Shown here: positions 14,831-22,978 of the stretch, one piece after another
How positions within the stretch are numbered: the stretch's first letter is position 1
How the letters are laid out: each line of letters starts with the position of its first letter
Source: DATKMP01 sp035541775
GTDB lineage: Bacteria; Bacteroidota; Ignavibacteria; UBA10030
DNA: 25,126 nt
Reading direction: 5' to 3'
Assembly (NCBI GenBank): GCA_035541775.1
Contig: DATKMP010000084.1
Span: forward strand, 1-25,126
The notes under the pieces: generated by a model
The model's input: only the letters and a program-made list of their open reading frames with translations
The model's database searches: none
Told to the model about the DNA's origin: nothing
Position numbers and translations under genes: made by a program

Positions 14831-16552
14831 TTACCAATCTTTTTCCACATGTACTTTGACCGCTTCCCGCTTGCGAACATTTTTTTGAATATCCTTTTCG
14901 TTGTTGCGCATGGCATCGAGAATCCGGTCTGCTTCTTCTTTCGGCATTTGATTTTTTTTCTGCGCTTGCGTTTGGTCCTGCTGGCTTTGCTGATTTTTAT
15001 TCTGCTGATTTTGCTGTTGTTGATTTTGTTTTTGTTGATCCTGCTTTTGTTGATCTTTTTTATCGTTCTTCTTTTGATTCTTATTTTGCTGCTGTTGCTG
15101 CTTCAGTTTCAACCGTGCCATTTGCAAATTGTAACGAGCATCGTCGTCGTTCGGATTCATTTTCAATGCCTGCCGGTATGCATTCACCGCGTCCTGATAT
15201 TTTTCAGACCGATACAACGCGTTGCCGATATCGTACGCCGTCATCGCTTTTTCTTGCGGCGTTTTCATTTGTGTGCCGGCGCTGCCGTATTGTTTGATGG
15301 CATCGTCGAAGCGCTGTTGTTTATAATACGAATTGCCAAGATCAAATTGTGCTTCTTTCGATTTCGGATTTTGTTCCAACGCTTTTTTGTATGCAGCTTC
15401 GGCATCGTCGTAGTGCTCTTTTTCGTACGCTGTATTTCCTTCTTTCACATGCGAACGCACTGTTTGCGCGGAAGCGATAGAAGTCGATAGACACACGAAC
15501 AACAATGCAGCCGCAATTCCCGGGATCAATCGTTTTAATCGATTGGCCCATGTTCCGCGCCGTTCTGAAATCATAAATTCTGCAATCAACAAGAGCAACG
15601 CAAACAACAACGGATATTGATACCGGGATTCATAGCCGGTGATCTGTTTCGATCCGAATTCTACTTTTTGCAGTGCACCGAGTTCTTTAAAAATGTCGTC
15701 GATCTCGTTGCCTCCACTTGTTGCACGGTGATAACTTCCTCCCGTTGCCGATGCAATTTGCTGCAATGCCGATTCATCTAATTTCGTCAACACAATATTA
15801 TTGGATTGGTCATGTTTATAATCGATGCGGTTTCCGTTTTTATCCAGCACGGGAATCGGCCCGCCTTCCGGCGTTCCCATGCCAACGCAATACACCCGCA
15901 CACCGGCTTTCTTTGCATCATCGACAGCACTTTGAACATCGCCTTCTGTTTCTTCTCCATCGGAAACAACGACAATGGCTTTTTGTGTCGGCGCATCTTT
16001 GGAAAATGATTGGAGCGCAAGATCGATTCCGCTGCCGATCATGGTTCCCGGCGTCGGCACAGCATCCACATCGATCGCTGAAAGAAATAAATCTGCGGCA
16101 GAATAATCCGAGGTTAATGGGAATTGTACAAACGCCTGTCCCGCAAACACCACCATTCCAACACGGTCGCCGGAAAGTTTGTGCAGCAATTCCGAAACAT
16201 CGCGTTTCGCTTTTTCCAATCTGCTCGGACGAATATCTTCCGCTTTCATGCTCAACGACACATCCAGCACCACAAACATATCGATGCCTTCGCGCTTCAC
16301 TTCTTCCAATCGCGTCCCGACTTGCGGATTGGCAATGGCGAGAATGAGCGAAGCAATCGCCAGTAATAAAATTATTTGCTTGGTAAATTTCTTTGCAATG
16401 CTTGCTTCAGGTGCAAGCTGCGGCAACAGTGATAATCCTGCAAATGCAGCAAATCGTTTTCGCTGCCAGCGATTGAGAAAATACAATCCCACCGCTATTG
16501 CAAGAAGCAACAGCAAGAAATATAAATATTCGGGATGTTCGAATCGTAGCAT
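14831..16552 (-). CDS. batB: BatB-BatC fusion: vWA membrane protein joined to TPR protein
   Basis: A 573-residue fusion of two usually separate Bat proteins. The N-terminal half is BatB: helices at about 10-25 and 57-75, a vWA domain with MIDAS DVSLS (97-101), Thr of PLTSD (T148) and the Asp of SDGEE (D199), and a closing helix at about 312-330. The second half is BatC: a TPR set at about 370-484, then a tail of about 51 residues almost wholly Gln/Asn/Lys/Asp (about 485-535). Between them lies RLIPGIAAALLFVCLSTSIA followed by SAQ, which looks like the old signal peptide of BatC and now would be a further helix. The MIDAS is complete, so metal-dependent ligand binding is expected. It follows batA after 7 bp and precedes batD by 21 bp. 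Confidence 0.9.
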   Translation of the reverse strand: MLRFEHPEYLYFLLLLLAIAVGLYFLNRWQRKRFAAFAGLSLLPQLAPEASIAKKFTKQIILLLAIASLILAIANPQVGTRLEEVKREGIDMFVVLDVSLSMKAEDIRPSRLEKAKRDVSELLHKLSGDRVGMVVFAGQAFVQFPLTSDYSAADLFLSAIDVDAVPTPGTMIGSGIDLALQSFSKDAPTQKAIVVVSDGEETEGDVQSAVDDAKKAGVRVYCVGMGTPEGGPIPVLDKNGNRIDYKHDQSNNIVLTKLDESALQQIASATGGSYHRATSGGNEIDDIFKELGALQKVEFGSKQITGYESRYQYPLLFALLLLIAEFMISERRGTWANRLKRLIPGIAAALLFVCLSTSIASAQTVRSHVKEGNTAYEKEHYDDAEAAYKKALEQNPKSKEAQFDLGNSYYKQQRFDDAIKQYGSAGTQMKTPQEKAMTAYDIGNALYRSEKYQDAVNAYRQALKMNPNDDDARYNLQMARLKLKQQQQQNKNQKKNDKKDQQKQDQQKQNQQQQNQQNKNQQSQQDQTQAQKKNQMPKEEADRILDAMRNNEKDIQKNVRKREAVKVHVEKDW

Positions 16553-16559
16553 AGTTTTA

Positions 16560-17552
16560 TTATGGATTTCTTCTTAACACGGTTAACCCTAATCCTAATT
16601 CGCCAACCATCGCAATCAAACCAAACAACATCCAGCTTGCGTACAAATCATAATACCGTTTGTACGCTGTTACTTCCATTCTGGTTTTTTCTAAATGATC
16701 GATTTCTTTATAGATGGCTTTCAGAGTACGATTATCCGTTGCGCGGAAATATTTTCCGCCGGTCATATCCGAAATGGTCGTCAATGCTTTTTCATCCAAA
16801 TCGGCTTGTATCATTTGCCGCCGGATGCCGAACGGCGTTTGCACGGGATACGGCGCTTCGCCTTGTGCGCCGACACCGACGGTATAAATTCGTACACCGT
16901 ACGTCGCGGCGACACGCGCGGCAGTGATCGGATCGATTTCCCCGCGATTGTTGACACCGTCTGTCAATAAAATCATGACTTTGCTTTTTGCCTTGCTGTC
17001 TTTCAACCGATTGACGCCGTTGGCAATGGCAAGGCCGATGGCGGTACCATCATCGATCATGCCGAATTTTACATCATGTAATAAATTTTTGAGAACGGGA
17101 TAATCTGCAGTAAGCGGACATTGCGTAAAACTTTCTGCGGCAAACACCACGAGTCCGATGCGGTCGTTGGTACGGCCATCGATAAATTCCGATGCGACTT
17201 GTTTGGCGGCCTCGATTCGATTCGGCGTAAAATCTTCCGCCAGCATACTGCCGGAAAGATCGAGTTCCAGTACGATATCGATTCCTTCGGTAGAAAGATT
17301 TTCTTTGCTCGAAATCGATTGCGGGCGTGCAAGCGCCACGATGAAAAATGCGATTGCCAGCAAGCGCAGCGCAAACGGTGCAAACCAAAGTCGCTCGCGA
17401 ATAGTTGGGGGAATGGATTTAAAAAGCTGGAGCGACGAAAACTGTACGTCCACAATCAATTTGCGATGTCGCCACCACCAGTAATACGCTAACGCGGGAA
17501 TGAGCAGCAGCAGCCAGAGAAACGCAGGATTGGCAAATCGATCACCGAACAT
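16560..17552 (-). CDS. batA: BatA: vWA-domain membrane protein
   Basis: A 330-residue inner-membrane protein of the Bat system. Two helices lie at about 10-25 and 57-75. The vWA domain has a full MIDAS: DLSGS (98-102), Thr of PLTAD (T148) and Asp of LLTDGVNNRG (D198). A closing helix ends it (WMLFGLIAMVGELGLGLTVL). The sequence is related to the BatB half of the next gene, a clear old duplication. I start at the ATG at 17552 because AGAGGAAA stands just upstream and the protein then begins MFGDRFANPAFLW, as in the family; the frame itself is open to 17639. This start lies 11 bp inside the end of the preceding gene, so translation is probably coupled. Confidence 0.92.
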   Translation of the reverse strand: MFGDRFANPAFLWLLLLIPALAYYWWWRHRKLIVDVQFSSLQLFKSIPPTIRERLWFAPFALRLLAIAFFIVALARPQSISSKENLSTEGIDIVLELDLSGSMLAEDFTPNRIEAAKQVASEFIDGRTNDRIGLVVFAAESFTQCPLTADYPVLKNLLHDVKFGMIDDGTAIGLAIANGVNRLKDSKAKSKVMILLTDGVNNRGEIDPITAARVAATYGVRIYTVGVGAQGEAPYPVQTPFGIRRQMIQADLDEKALTTISDMTGGKYFRATDNRTLKAIYKEIDHLEKTRMEVTAYKRYYDLYASWMLFGLIAMVGELGLGLTVLRRNP

Positions 17553-18504
17553 TTTTATTTTCCTCTTGTTGTATTTGTTCTGGTGAAGGAGTTGAATGTT
17601 GTTCGACGATCGGTGTTTTCGGTACCATCGAACGAACAATATCGTACGCGTATTTCATTTCGTTTTCATGATCGGATGGAGACGGCTGGCTTTTGGCAAA
17701 CTTCACCATATCGGCAGTACAGAAAAATGTTTCGATCTCTTTCCAAATCGGCAGCGATTCCGGCACGTGCTTCATCTGGTCGAGAATATCGTCGGTCGTC
17801 ATTTCGAGTGCAATAATGTTCCATCGCTTTTCAAAAAAGCGTCGTATAATTTCCGTCGTTTCCGTATAATATTCTTTCACCGCACCTTGCTGCCAGAGTT
17901 TCTTTTCTTCCACCACACGCAATGCTGTGAGCGCTTCGCGATGCGGCGGAATAACAACTTTTACTTCTTCTGCAGCTCCGGTTTTTCGCTTTCTCCAATA
18001 GAAAAAATAGAACGCGCCGGAAACTGCGCAAATAAGGAACACGAATAAAATGTACGGCAGAAAATCTTCGAACAACCATGGCGCCCACAGCGGAGACTTG
18101 ATATCTTTAATTTCTCCTTGCGGGTTGATCGATAATCCTGTCAGTGACAGGAAAAAGGAATTGGTGTATGCAATGCGCGTCGCGGTATCGCCTTTGAGTT
18201 TATACGCGAATGGAATGGGCGGCAAAAACACTCTGCCGGAATCCGTACTGGTGACACGCAGCGTCCACTTAGGATTTGCACCATCGCGCGTTGTGGAAAC
18301 TAATTCGAATGATCCAATGCTGTCTTTGACGGCAGGCGCAATGGTATCGATCGGGTTATTGATTTTACCGTCGACTGCAACATCGATCCAATCGCCAAGA
18401 CGAAACGTGTCGCCGTTAATCTTTGCCGTCAATTGCACGTCCTGGGAAAACGTGAACGACGCACCTCCTATCATTGCCATTACTATGAAAAAAACTTTTT
18501 TCAT
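17542..18504 (-). CDS. Bat-operon membrane protein with signal peptide and cytoplasmic DUF4381-like tail
   Basis: A 320-residue single-pass membrane protein. A signal peptide opens it (MKKVFFIVMAMIGGASFTFS). A beta-rich periplasmic part of about 130 residues follows, including a WTLRVTSTDSGRVFLPPIPF segment that resembles BatD-type sandwiches. One helix lies at about 150-168 (ILFVFLICAVSGAFYFFY). The cytoplasmic helical tail contains EALTALRVVEEKKLW and YYTETTEIIRRFFEKRW, a pattern found in the small protein usually encoded between DUF58 and batA. It starts 3 bp after the DUF58 stop and overlaps batA by 11 bp. Its job is unknown; the position suggests a Bat-complex subunit that joins periplasmic and cytoplasmic parts. 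Confidence 0.75.
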   Translation of the reverse strand: MKKVFFIVMAMIGGASFTFSQDVQLTAKINGDTFRLGDWIDVAVDGKINNPIDTIAPAVKDSIGSFELVSTTRDGANPKWTLRVTSTDSGRVFLPPIPFAYKLKGDTATRIAYTNSFFLSLTGLSINPQGEIKDIKSPLWAPWLFEDFLPYILFVFLICAVSGAFYFFYWRKRKTGAAEEVKVVIPPHREALTALRVVEEKKLWQQGAVKEYYTETTEIIRRFFEKRWNIIALEMTTDDILDQMKHVPESLPIWKEIETFFCTADMVKFAKSQPSPSDHENEMKYAYDIVRSMVPKTPIVEQHSTPSPEQIQQEENKNVR

Positions 18505-18507
18505 CTT

Positions 18508-19383
18508 TTATAAGCGGCGCTCCCGTAATCGGAAGAAATCTGCGAGCGGTTTTAAATACGGTTGATCCATCCTAATGATAACGTCATCAAGATGCGATTT
18601 AATAAAGAGCGATTTTCTTTCTGCCTGCATCCGTTGATTGATCTCTTGATATAAGAAGCGCGTCCGTGTATCCGACGTATCAACCATACGCATCGCGCCG
18701 GATTCGGCATCGCGCAGCGGCACCAAGCCGACATTCGGCAATTCGTTTTCACGAGGATCGCGCAGCACGACGCCGATTAAATCATGCCGCCCGCCGGCAA
18801 TGCGCAACGCGGCTTCATAGCCGGCATCCATAAAATCCGAGAGAACAAAAACGATGCTGCGTTTTTTTTGGATATGATTCAAATATTCCAGCGCTGCTTT
18901 AATGTTGGTTGCCGGACGATTCGGTTCGAAGGAAAGCAGCTCGCGAATGATGCGCAGCGCATGCCCGCGCCCTTTTCTTGGCGGAACAAATTTTTCGATA
19001 CGATCGGTGAAGAGGATCAATCCGACTTTGTCGTTGTTCTTCATTGCCGAAAAGGCAAGGATGGCGCTAAGTTCTGCTGCAACGTCGCGCTTGAGCGCGG
19101 ATTGTGAGCCGAAGAACTGCGAGCCGCTCATATCGACCACGAGCATCACGGTCAGTTCACGTTCTTCTTCGAAGATTTTTACAAACGGATGGCCGAAGCG
19201 CGCCGTCACATTCCAATCGATCATGCGGATGTCGTCGCCGAATTGATATTCGCGCACTTCGGAAAATTCCATACCGCGGCCTTTGAAGACCGAATGGTAT
19301 TCGCCGGAGAAGACTTGATTGACAAGTCCGCGCGTTCGGATTTCTAATTGCCGAACTTTTTTCAGAAGCTCTTTTGTTTCCAT
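18508..19383 (-). CDS. DUF58 family vWA-like protein
   Basis: A 291-residue soluble protein with the DUF58 signature: YHSVFKGRGMEFSEVREYQF (30-49), then GDDIRMIDWNVTAR (49-62). It is followed by a vWA-type core with DMSGS (84-88) and a later SDF motif. No signal peptide or helix is seen, so it should be cytoplasmic. DUF58 proteins are near-constant partners of MoxR ATPases and are taken to be adaptors that bring the ATPase to its target. Here it lies 66 bp after moxR, across a tandem heptamer repeat, and 3 bp before the next bat gene. The ATG at 19383 has no strong Shine-Dalgarno, which is odd given the gap. Confidence 0.9.
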   Translation of the reverse strand: METKELLKKVRQLEIRTRGLVNQVFSGEYHSVFKGRGMEFSEVREYQFGDDIRMIDWNVTARFGHPFVKIFEEERELTVMLVVDMSGSQFFGSQSALKRDVAAELSAILAFSAMKNNDKVGLILFTDRIEKFVPPRKGRGHALRIIRELLSFEPNRPATNIKAALEYLNHIQKKRSIVFVLSDFMDAGYEAALRIAGGRHDLIGVVLRDPRENELPNVGLVPLRDAESGAMRMVDTSDTRTRFLYQEINQRMQAERKSLFIKSHLDDVIIRMDQPYLKPLADFFRLRERRL

Positions 19384-19414
19384 AGCGTCACATCAAATAA
19401 ATGAAAGTGATTAC

Positions 19415-19449
19415 TCACCTATCACCTAAGACCTAACTCCTCACACCTT
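19415..19449. repeat. Degenerate 7-bp tandem repeat between moxR and DUF58
   Basis: Five heptamers in line: TCACCTA, TCACCTA, AGACCTA, ACTCCTC, ACACCTT. The CCT core falls at 19418, 19425, 19432, 19439 and 19446, exactly every 7 bp. The array runs up to the moxR stop codon and fills half of the gap inside the operon. On the transcript it reads as AGG repeats, which resemble anti-16S sequence. Confidence 0.6.
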
Positions 19450-20433
19450 TTACGGAACTTCGACGCTGTTTAAAATTTCTGCTACGACATGCTCGGACGT
19501 AATTTCTTCCGCTTCCGCTTCATACGTCACAGCGACGCGATGACGCAGCACATCGGGGCAAATTGCGCGCACATCTTCCGGAATCACATACCCGCGGCGT
19601 TTGATGAATGCATGCGCTTTCGATGCCATTGCTAAACTAATGGATGCGCGCGGCGACGCGCCGTAGCTGATGAGCGGAACAAGTTTTTCTAATTTATAAT
19701 TTTGGGGATCGCGTGTGGCAAACACAATATCTAAAATGTAGCGCTCAATTTTTTCATCCATATAAACTTGTTTGACCACGTCACGGGCGGAAAGAATATC
19801 TTTTGTAGAAACAATCGGTTTTATTGCTTTATCGTTGCCGGCAACATTTTGGCGCATAATAGAAAGTTCTTCGTCGCGTGTCGGATAACCGATTTTCACT
19901 TTCAGCATAAAGCGGTCAACTTGCGCTTCCGGCAGCGGATAGGTTCCTTCTTGTTCAATCGGGTTTTGTGTGGCAAGCACAAGAAAGGGCTCTTCTAATT
20001 TATACGTTTCTTCGCCGATGGTCACCTGACGCTCTTGCATCGCTTCGAGCAGTGCGCTCTGTACTTTTGCCGGCGCGCGGTTAATTTCGTCTGCGAGAAT
20101 AAAATTGGAAAACAACGGACCCTTGCGCGTGAAAAATTTTCCGTCTTTCTGATTATAAATTTGCGTTCCCACTAAATCGGCTGGCAGCAAATCCGGCGTA
20201 AATTGAATGCGCTGAAATTTTGCATTGATTGCCGAAGACAATGTTTTGATGGTTAACGTTTTTGCAAGCCCCGGCACGCCTTCTAACAACACATGTCCGT
20301 TGCAGAGTAAGCCGATCAGCAGCCGGTCCACCATGTGTTTTTGTCCGACAATCGTTTTGCCGACTTCGCCGGTCAGTGTTTCGACAAACGCGCTTTCGCG
20401 CTGAATCATGTCGTTGATCGTTTTAATGTCCAC
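19450..20433 (-). CDS. moxR: MoxR-family AAA+ ATPase
   Basis: A 327-residue cytoplasmic AAA+ ATPase, the chaperone-like motor of the Bat system. Walker A is GVPGLAKT (52-59), Walker B is FILADEIN (111-118), and the MoxR marker FTPDLLPADLVGTQIYNQ lies at 78-95. The sensor region is ATQNPIEQEGTYPLPEAQVD, and the C-terminal lid contains SYGASPRASISL. Length and motifs are fully typical. The start is GTG at 20433 with AAAGGAG well spaced upstream. It is first in a run of seven leftward genes (moxR, DUF58, membrane protein, batA, batBC, batD, batE), so it should be expressed with them from the promoter near 20462. Confidence 0.96.
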   Translation of the reverse strand: MDIKTINDMIQRESAFVETLTGEVGKTIVGQKHMVDRLLIGLLCNGHVLLEGVPGLAKTLTIKTLSSAINAKFQRIQFTPDLLPADLVGTQIYNQKDGKFFTRKGPLFSNFILADEINRAPAKVQSALLEAMQERQVTIGEETYKLEEPFLVLATQNPIEQEGTYPLPEAQVDRFMLKVKIGYPTRDEELSIMRQNVAGNDKAIKPIVSTKDILSARDVVKQVYMDEKIERYILDIVFATRDPQNYKLEKLVPLISYGASPRASISLAMASKAHAFIKRRGYVIPEDVRAICPDVLRHRVAVTYEAEAEEITSEHVVAEILNSVEVP

Positions 20434-20461
20434 GCAGTTCTCCTTTACTTTGTTCCAAGTT

Positions 20462-20469
20462 CAAATATA
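20462..20469 (-). promoter_or_regulatory. Predicted -7 box of the moxR-bat operon
   Basis: On the minus strand TATATTTG, a full match to TAnnTTTG, about 29 bp before the GTG start. No TTG stands at 19-20 nt, so the -33 element is missing or diverged; an activator might be needed. Confidence 0.4.
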
Positions 20470-20681
20470 TATGGACGAGAGACCATGGGATGCTGTTCCC
20501 GCTGTTTGCGTTAAAACAGAACGAGCCCCCACGACAAGTTCGTCTTAAGAACCTGAAGGGCAGCTCATCGCAACTTTCGGTTTCATCACAAAAAAATGTA
20601 GCAAGAAATTGAGCAGAATGCAATGTATTCTCAACGGAACCGCACACTTATATTTTGTGTTTGAAAGTACAGTAGGAACTG

Positions 20682-20711
20682 TTGCACCTTAAAATAAATC
20701 CTCTAATTTAA
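20682..20711 (+). promoter_or_regulatory. Predicted promoter of ldh
   Basis: TTG (20682-20684), 19 nt, then TAATTTAA (20704-20711). The start would be near 20718, with a leader of about 75 nt. Confidence 0.35.
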
Positions 20712-20792
20712 AATCATGAACAGTAAAGCAGTGTATCATCCGGTGCAATACAGAAGTAACGAGTAAATCATAAATTGGAAAAGGACAGCATT

Positions 20793-21752
20793 ATGTATGA
20801 AAATGGTTATTCAAGAAAAGTGGGCGTCGTCGGTGCAGGATTAGTGGGGACGTCCTTTGCGTATGCATTGATGCAGCGCGGTATTGCCTCCGACCTTGTG
20901 TTGATCGATAACAATTCTGAAAAAGCAGTCGGTGAAATGATGGACCTCAACCATGGCTTGTCGTTTGCCACGCCGATGAAAATTATTGCAGGCGATTACA
21001 CCGATCTTGCCGGTGCGCGCGTTGTTGTTGTGACTGCCGGTTCTGCGCAGAAACCCGGAGAGACGCGGCTCGACCTGCTTGCACGCAACGCTGCAATCTT
21101 CCGCAGCATTATTCCCAACATTGTAAAAAACAATCCCGAGGGAATTATTTTGATTGCGACTAATCCGGTCGATATTCTTACTTACATCTCCTTAAAAGAA
21201 TCCGGACTTTCACCGGCAAAAGTGATCGGCTCGGGAACAATTCTCGATACGTCGCGCTTTCGATTTTTACTGGGACAATATTATGCCGTCGATTCGCGCA
21301 GCGTACATGCGTACATCGTCGGCGAACATGGCGACAGTGAAATTCCTTTATGGAGTCTTGCAAATATCGGCGGCGTACGCTTATCGGAATTTGCCCCGCT
21401 GCAACATAAAATTTATAACCACGACGATATGCAAAAATTATTCGTCGGTGTGCGCGATGCGGCGTACGAAATCATCAAGCGCAAAGGCGCAACGCATTAT
21501 GCTATCGGCATGGGATTGCTCTCGATTGTCGAATCAATTTTGGGAGATTATCGATCTGTCCTGTCGGTTTCCAGTTTGATGACGGGACAATATGGGGCAA
21601 ACGATATTTGCCTTAGTCTGCCGTGTGTCGTCGGCGCCAACGGTATTGAAGAAGTGCTGACCGTTACGATGAATGCCGAAGAGCAGCGTGGATTTGCCGT
21701 TTCTGCTGAAAAATTGAAGGAAACTCTGCAATCGTTGCAATCACGGACATGA
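20793..21752 (+). CDS. ldh: L-lactate dehydrogenase
   Basis: A 319-residue NAD-dependent dehydrogenase that interconverts pyruvate and L-lactate, regenerating NAD+ in fermentation. The Rossmann motif is GAGLVG (14-19) with Asp39 to bind the NAD ribose. The specificity loop reads SAQKPGETRLDLL: Gln86 is at the place that is Arg in malate dehydrogenases, so lactate is the likely substrate. The catalytic His is H179 in GEHGDSE, with D152 and R155 in ILDTSRFR. All are present. The frame is open from a TTG at 20775, but the ATG at 20793 has AAAGGA at good spacing. It stands alone on its own promoter; the RRM gene follows 202 bp later with its own promoter. A malate dehydrogenase of LDH-like type is the only real alternative. 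Confidence 0.92.
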   Translation: MYENGYSRKVGVVGAGLVGTSFAYALMQRGIASDLVLIDNNSEKAVGEMMDLNHGLSFATPMKIIAGDYTDLAGARVVVVTAGSAQKPGETRLDLLARNAAIFRSIIPNIVKNNPEGIILIATNPVDILTYISLKESGLSPAKVIGSGTILDTSRFRFLLGQYYAVDSRSVHAYIVGEHGDSEIPLWSLANIGGVRLSEFAPLQHKIYNHDDMQKLFVGVRDAAYEIIKRKGATHYAIGMGLLSIVESILGDYRSVLSVSSLMTGQYGANDICLSLPCVVGANGIEEVLTVTMNAEEQRGFAVSAEKLKETLQSLQSRT

Positions 21753-21787
21753 CATTTTAGATTGAAAATAGATCTCCTACTTTACAG

Positions 21788-21818
21788 TTGGAAGTCAATC
21801 AAAAGATATGTATCTTAT
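21788..21818 (+). promoter_or_regulatory. Predicted promoter of the RRM gene
   Basis: TTG (21788-21790), 20 nt, then TATCTTAT (21811-21818). The start would be near 21825, leaving a leader of about 130 nt, long for this window and reminiscent of cold-shock-type messages. Confidence 0.4.
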
Positions 21819-21954
21819 AAAATCGCGATACTAGTTTCGGATCAGGTGAGTTCACTTCCCGTCAGTTTGCTTCGCGAGGATACGTTTGTAGAGGAATCCT
21901 TGTATCGACAGCGCATCAAAAAAAATCACAAGGTACAATTATTAGGAGTTAGTT

Positions 21955-22296
21955 ATGAGAATCTACATCGGGAACTTACCGCGCGATATTTCGGAAGACG
22001 AAGTAAAGCAAGAATTTGCAGCGTTCGGCGCAGTCGATTCAGTTACCCTCATTAAAGACAAGTTCAGCGGCGAACTCAAAGGGTTCGGTTTTGTTGAGCT
22101 TCCTGTACAGGCAGAAGGCGAAGCAGCCATTGCCGGTTTGAACGGGAAAGAAATCAAAGGACGAAAAGCAACGGTGAACGAAGCACGCCCCATGACGGAA
22201 AATCGTGGCGGCGGCGGAAATCGTGGCGGCGGACGCGGCGGCTTTGGCGGTGGAAATCGCCGGAGTGGCGGCGGTGGCGGACACCGTTCGTTCTAA
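21955..22296 (+). CDS. RRM RNA-binding protein with glycine-rich tail
   Basis: A 113-residue single-stranded RNA-binding protein. One RRM domain covers about 1-80, with RNP2 IYIGNL (3-8) and RNP1 KGFGFVEL (42-49), both with aromatic residues in place. The tail (83-113) is nearly all Gly, Arg and Asn (repeats of GGGNR and GGGRGG), a disordered RNA-binding segment. Such proteins in cyanobacteria and Bacteroidota are often cold-induced and act as RNA chaperones; here that role is inferred. TAGGAGT stands before the ATG. A predicted promoter about 140 bp upstream gives a long leader, which would allow autoregulation. A strong terminator follows 26 bp after the stop. Confidence 0.93.
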   Translation: MRIYIGNLPRDISEDEVKQEFAAFGAVDSVTLIKDKFSGELKGFGFVELPVQAEGEAAIAGLNGKEIKGRKATVNEARPMTENRGGGGNRGGGRGGFGGGNRRSGGGGGHRSF

Positions 22297-22322
22297 AACT
22301 GCTTTTCTTAAAAGCAAAAAAC

Positions 22323-22349
22323 AAAAGGCGCCTGAACAAGACGCCTTTT
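22323..22349. terminator. Bidirectional rho-independent terminator
   Basis: Stem AAAAGGCG (22323-22330) / CGCCTTTT (22342-22349) with an 11-nt loop. T-runs follow on the plus strand (TTTTTTG) and on the minus strand (TTTTGTTTTTTG). It ends the RRM gene from the left and the thioredoxin-like genes from the right. A second, AT-rich hairpin, TGCTTTT/AAAAGCA (22300-22316), lies beside it. Confidence 0.85.
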
Positions 22350-22374
22350 TTGTTTTGATGATGATCGTTTCCGC

Positions 22375-22923
22375 TTAGTGCTTCGGGGCGTGCTGCTCCA
22401 AGTATGTTGTGATCTGCACCAGTTGTTGTTCCGTTATCCGCGGTGCATTCTTTTTCAAAAGCAAAACGAATGCTGCAATTTCTTCTTCCGATCCTGGATA
22501 TCCAATGTTCTGATGGTCCGGCATCACGTTGGAATCGCCGGCTTTGTTTCCCCGAACATCTAAAAACACAAGGAAGGGTAATCCGGATTTTTCTCCACCC
22601 CATGTTTTCATCAATGCAACTCCGCCAGGATTTTCTAACGAATCGATTTTTTCCTTTCGCTCCATCACATCGATATGCGTGAGAACAAAATGTTCTTTGA
22701 TGATGCTTTGTAATTCCGGACTCATCAAGGCCGCATCTAATCGCCGACACCAACTGCACCACGATGCATGGAACATCACCAGTACGGTTTTGTGCGATGC
22801 GTTCGCCTGTTCAACGGCAGCGCGCAAAATTGCCTGAGCAGAATCCGGTTTGACAGATTGACCCGCCGTTACCATCGTCGAATGAACGAGCAACAAGACG
22901 ATCGGGAAAATTATTTTTTTCAT
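22375..22923 (-). CDS. Exported thioredoxin-fold protein with CxxC
   Basis: A 182-residue exported thiol-disulfide protein. A signal peptide covers about 1-20 (MKKIIFPIVLLLVHSTMVTA). The thioredoxin fold follows with active site WCSWC (Cys56, Cys59) after the strand TVLVMFHAS, and a cis-Pro in SGLPFLVFLD. It belongs to the thioredoxin_7/DUF255-like group (WCxWC, with a DVxER-like strand). It probably reduces or moves electrons to periplasmic disulfides. The upstream neighbour, 55 bp away, is a paralog with a matching C-terminal motif (APRI, then QL, then Y and H) but a broken active site. The pair is likely cotranscribed and ends at the terminator near 22340. Confidence 0.88.
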   Translation of the reverse strand: MKKIIFPIVLLLVHSTMVTAGQSVKPDSAQAILRAAVEQANASHKTVLVMFHASWCSWCRRLDAALMSPELQSIIKEHFVLTHIDVMERKEKIDSLENPGGVALMKTWGGEKSGLPFLVFLDVRGNKAGDSNVMPDHQNIGYPGSEEEIAAFVLLLKKNAPRITEQQLVQITTYLEQHAPKH

Positions 22924-22978
22924 GAGATTATTCCTTCAATAAATAAACCAACATTGCCGTTGCACACTGCGACTGTTT

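Larger units (their letters stand above)
20434..20792. other. Divergent intergenic region moxR/ldh, 359 bp
   Basis: It holds the moxR promoter (near 20462) and the ldh promoter (20682-20711). The middle, about 20480-20640, is GC-richer than its flanks and has no reading frame with protein-like features and no convincing hairpin. I see nothing definite there. Confidence 0.5.

Noticed and set aside
14849..15490. Plus-strand open frame of 213 codons, very rich in Leu, Ile and Phe
   Set aside because: It is the complement of the Gln/Asn/Lys-rich tail and TPR part of the batB-batC fusion; the hydrophobic look comes from reading CAA/CAG repeats backwards.
15718..16347. Plus-strand open frame of 209 codons
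   Set aside because: Antisense to the vWA domain of the batB half; no protein-like motifs.
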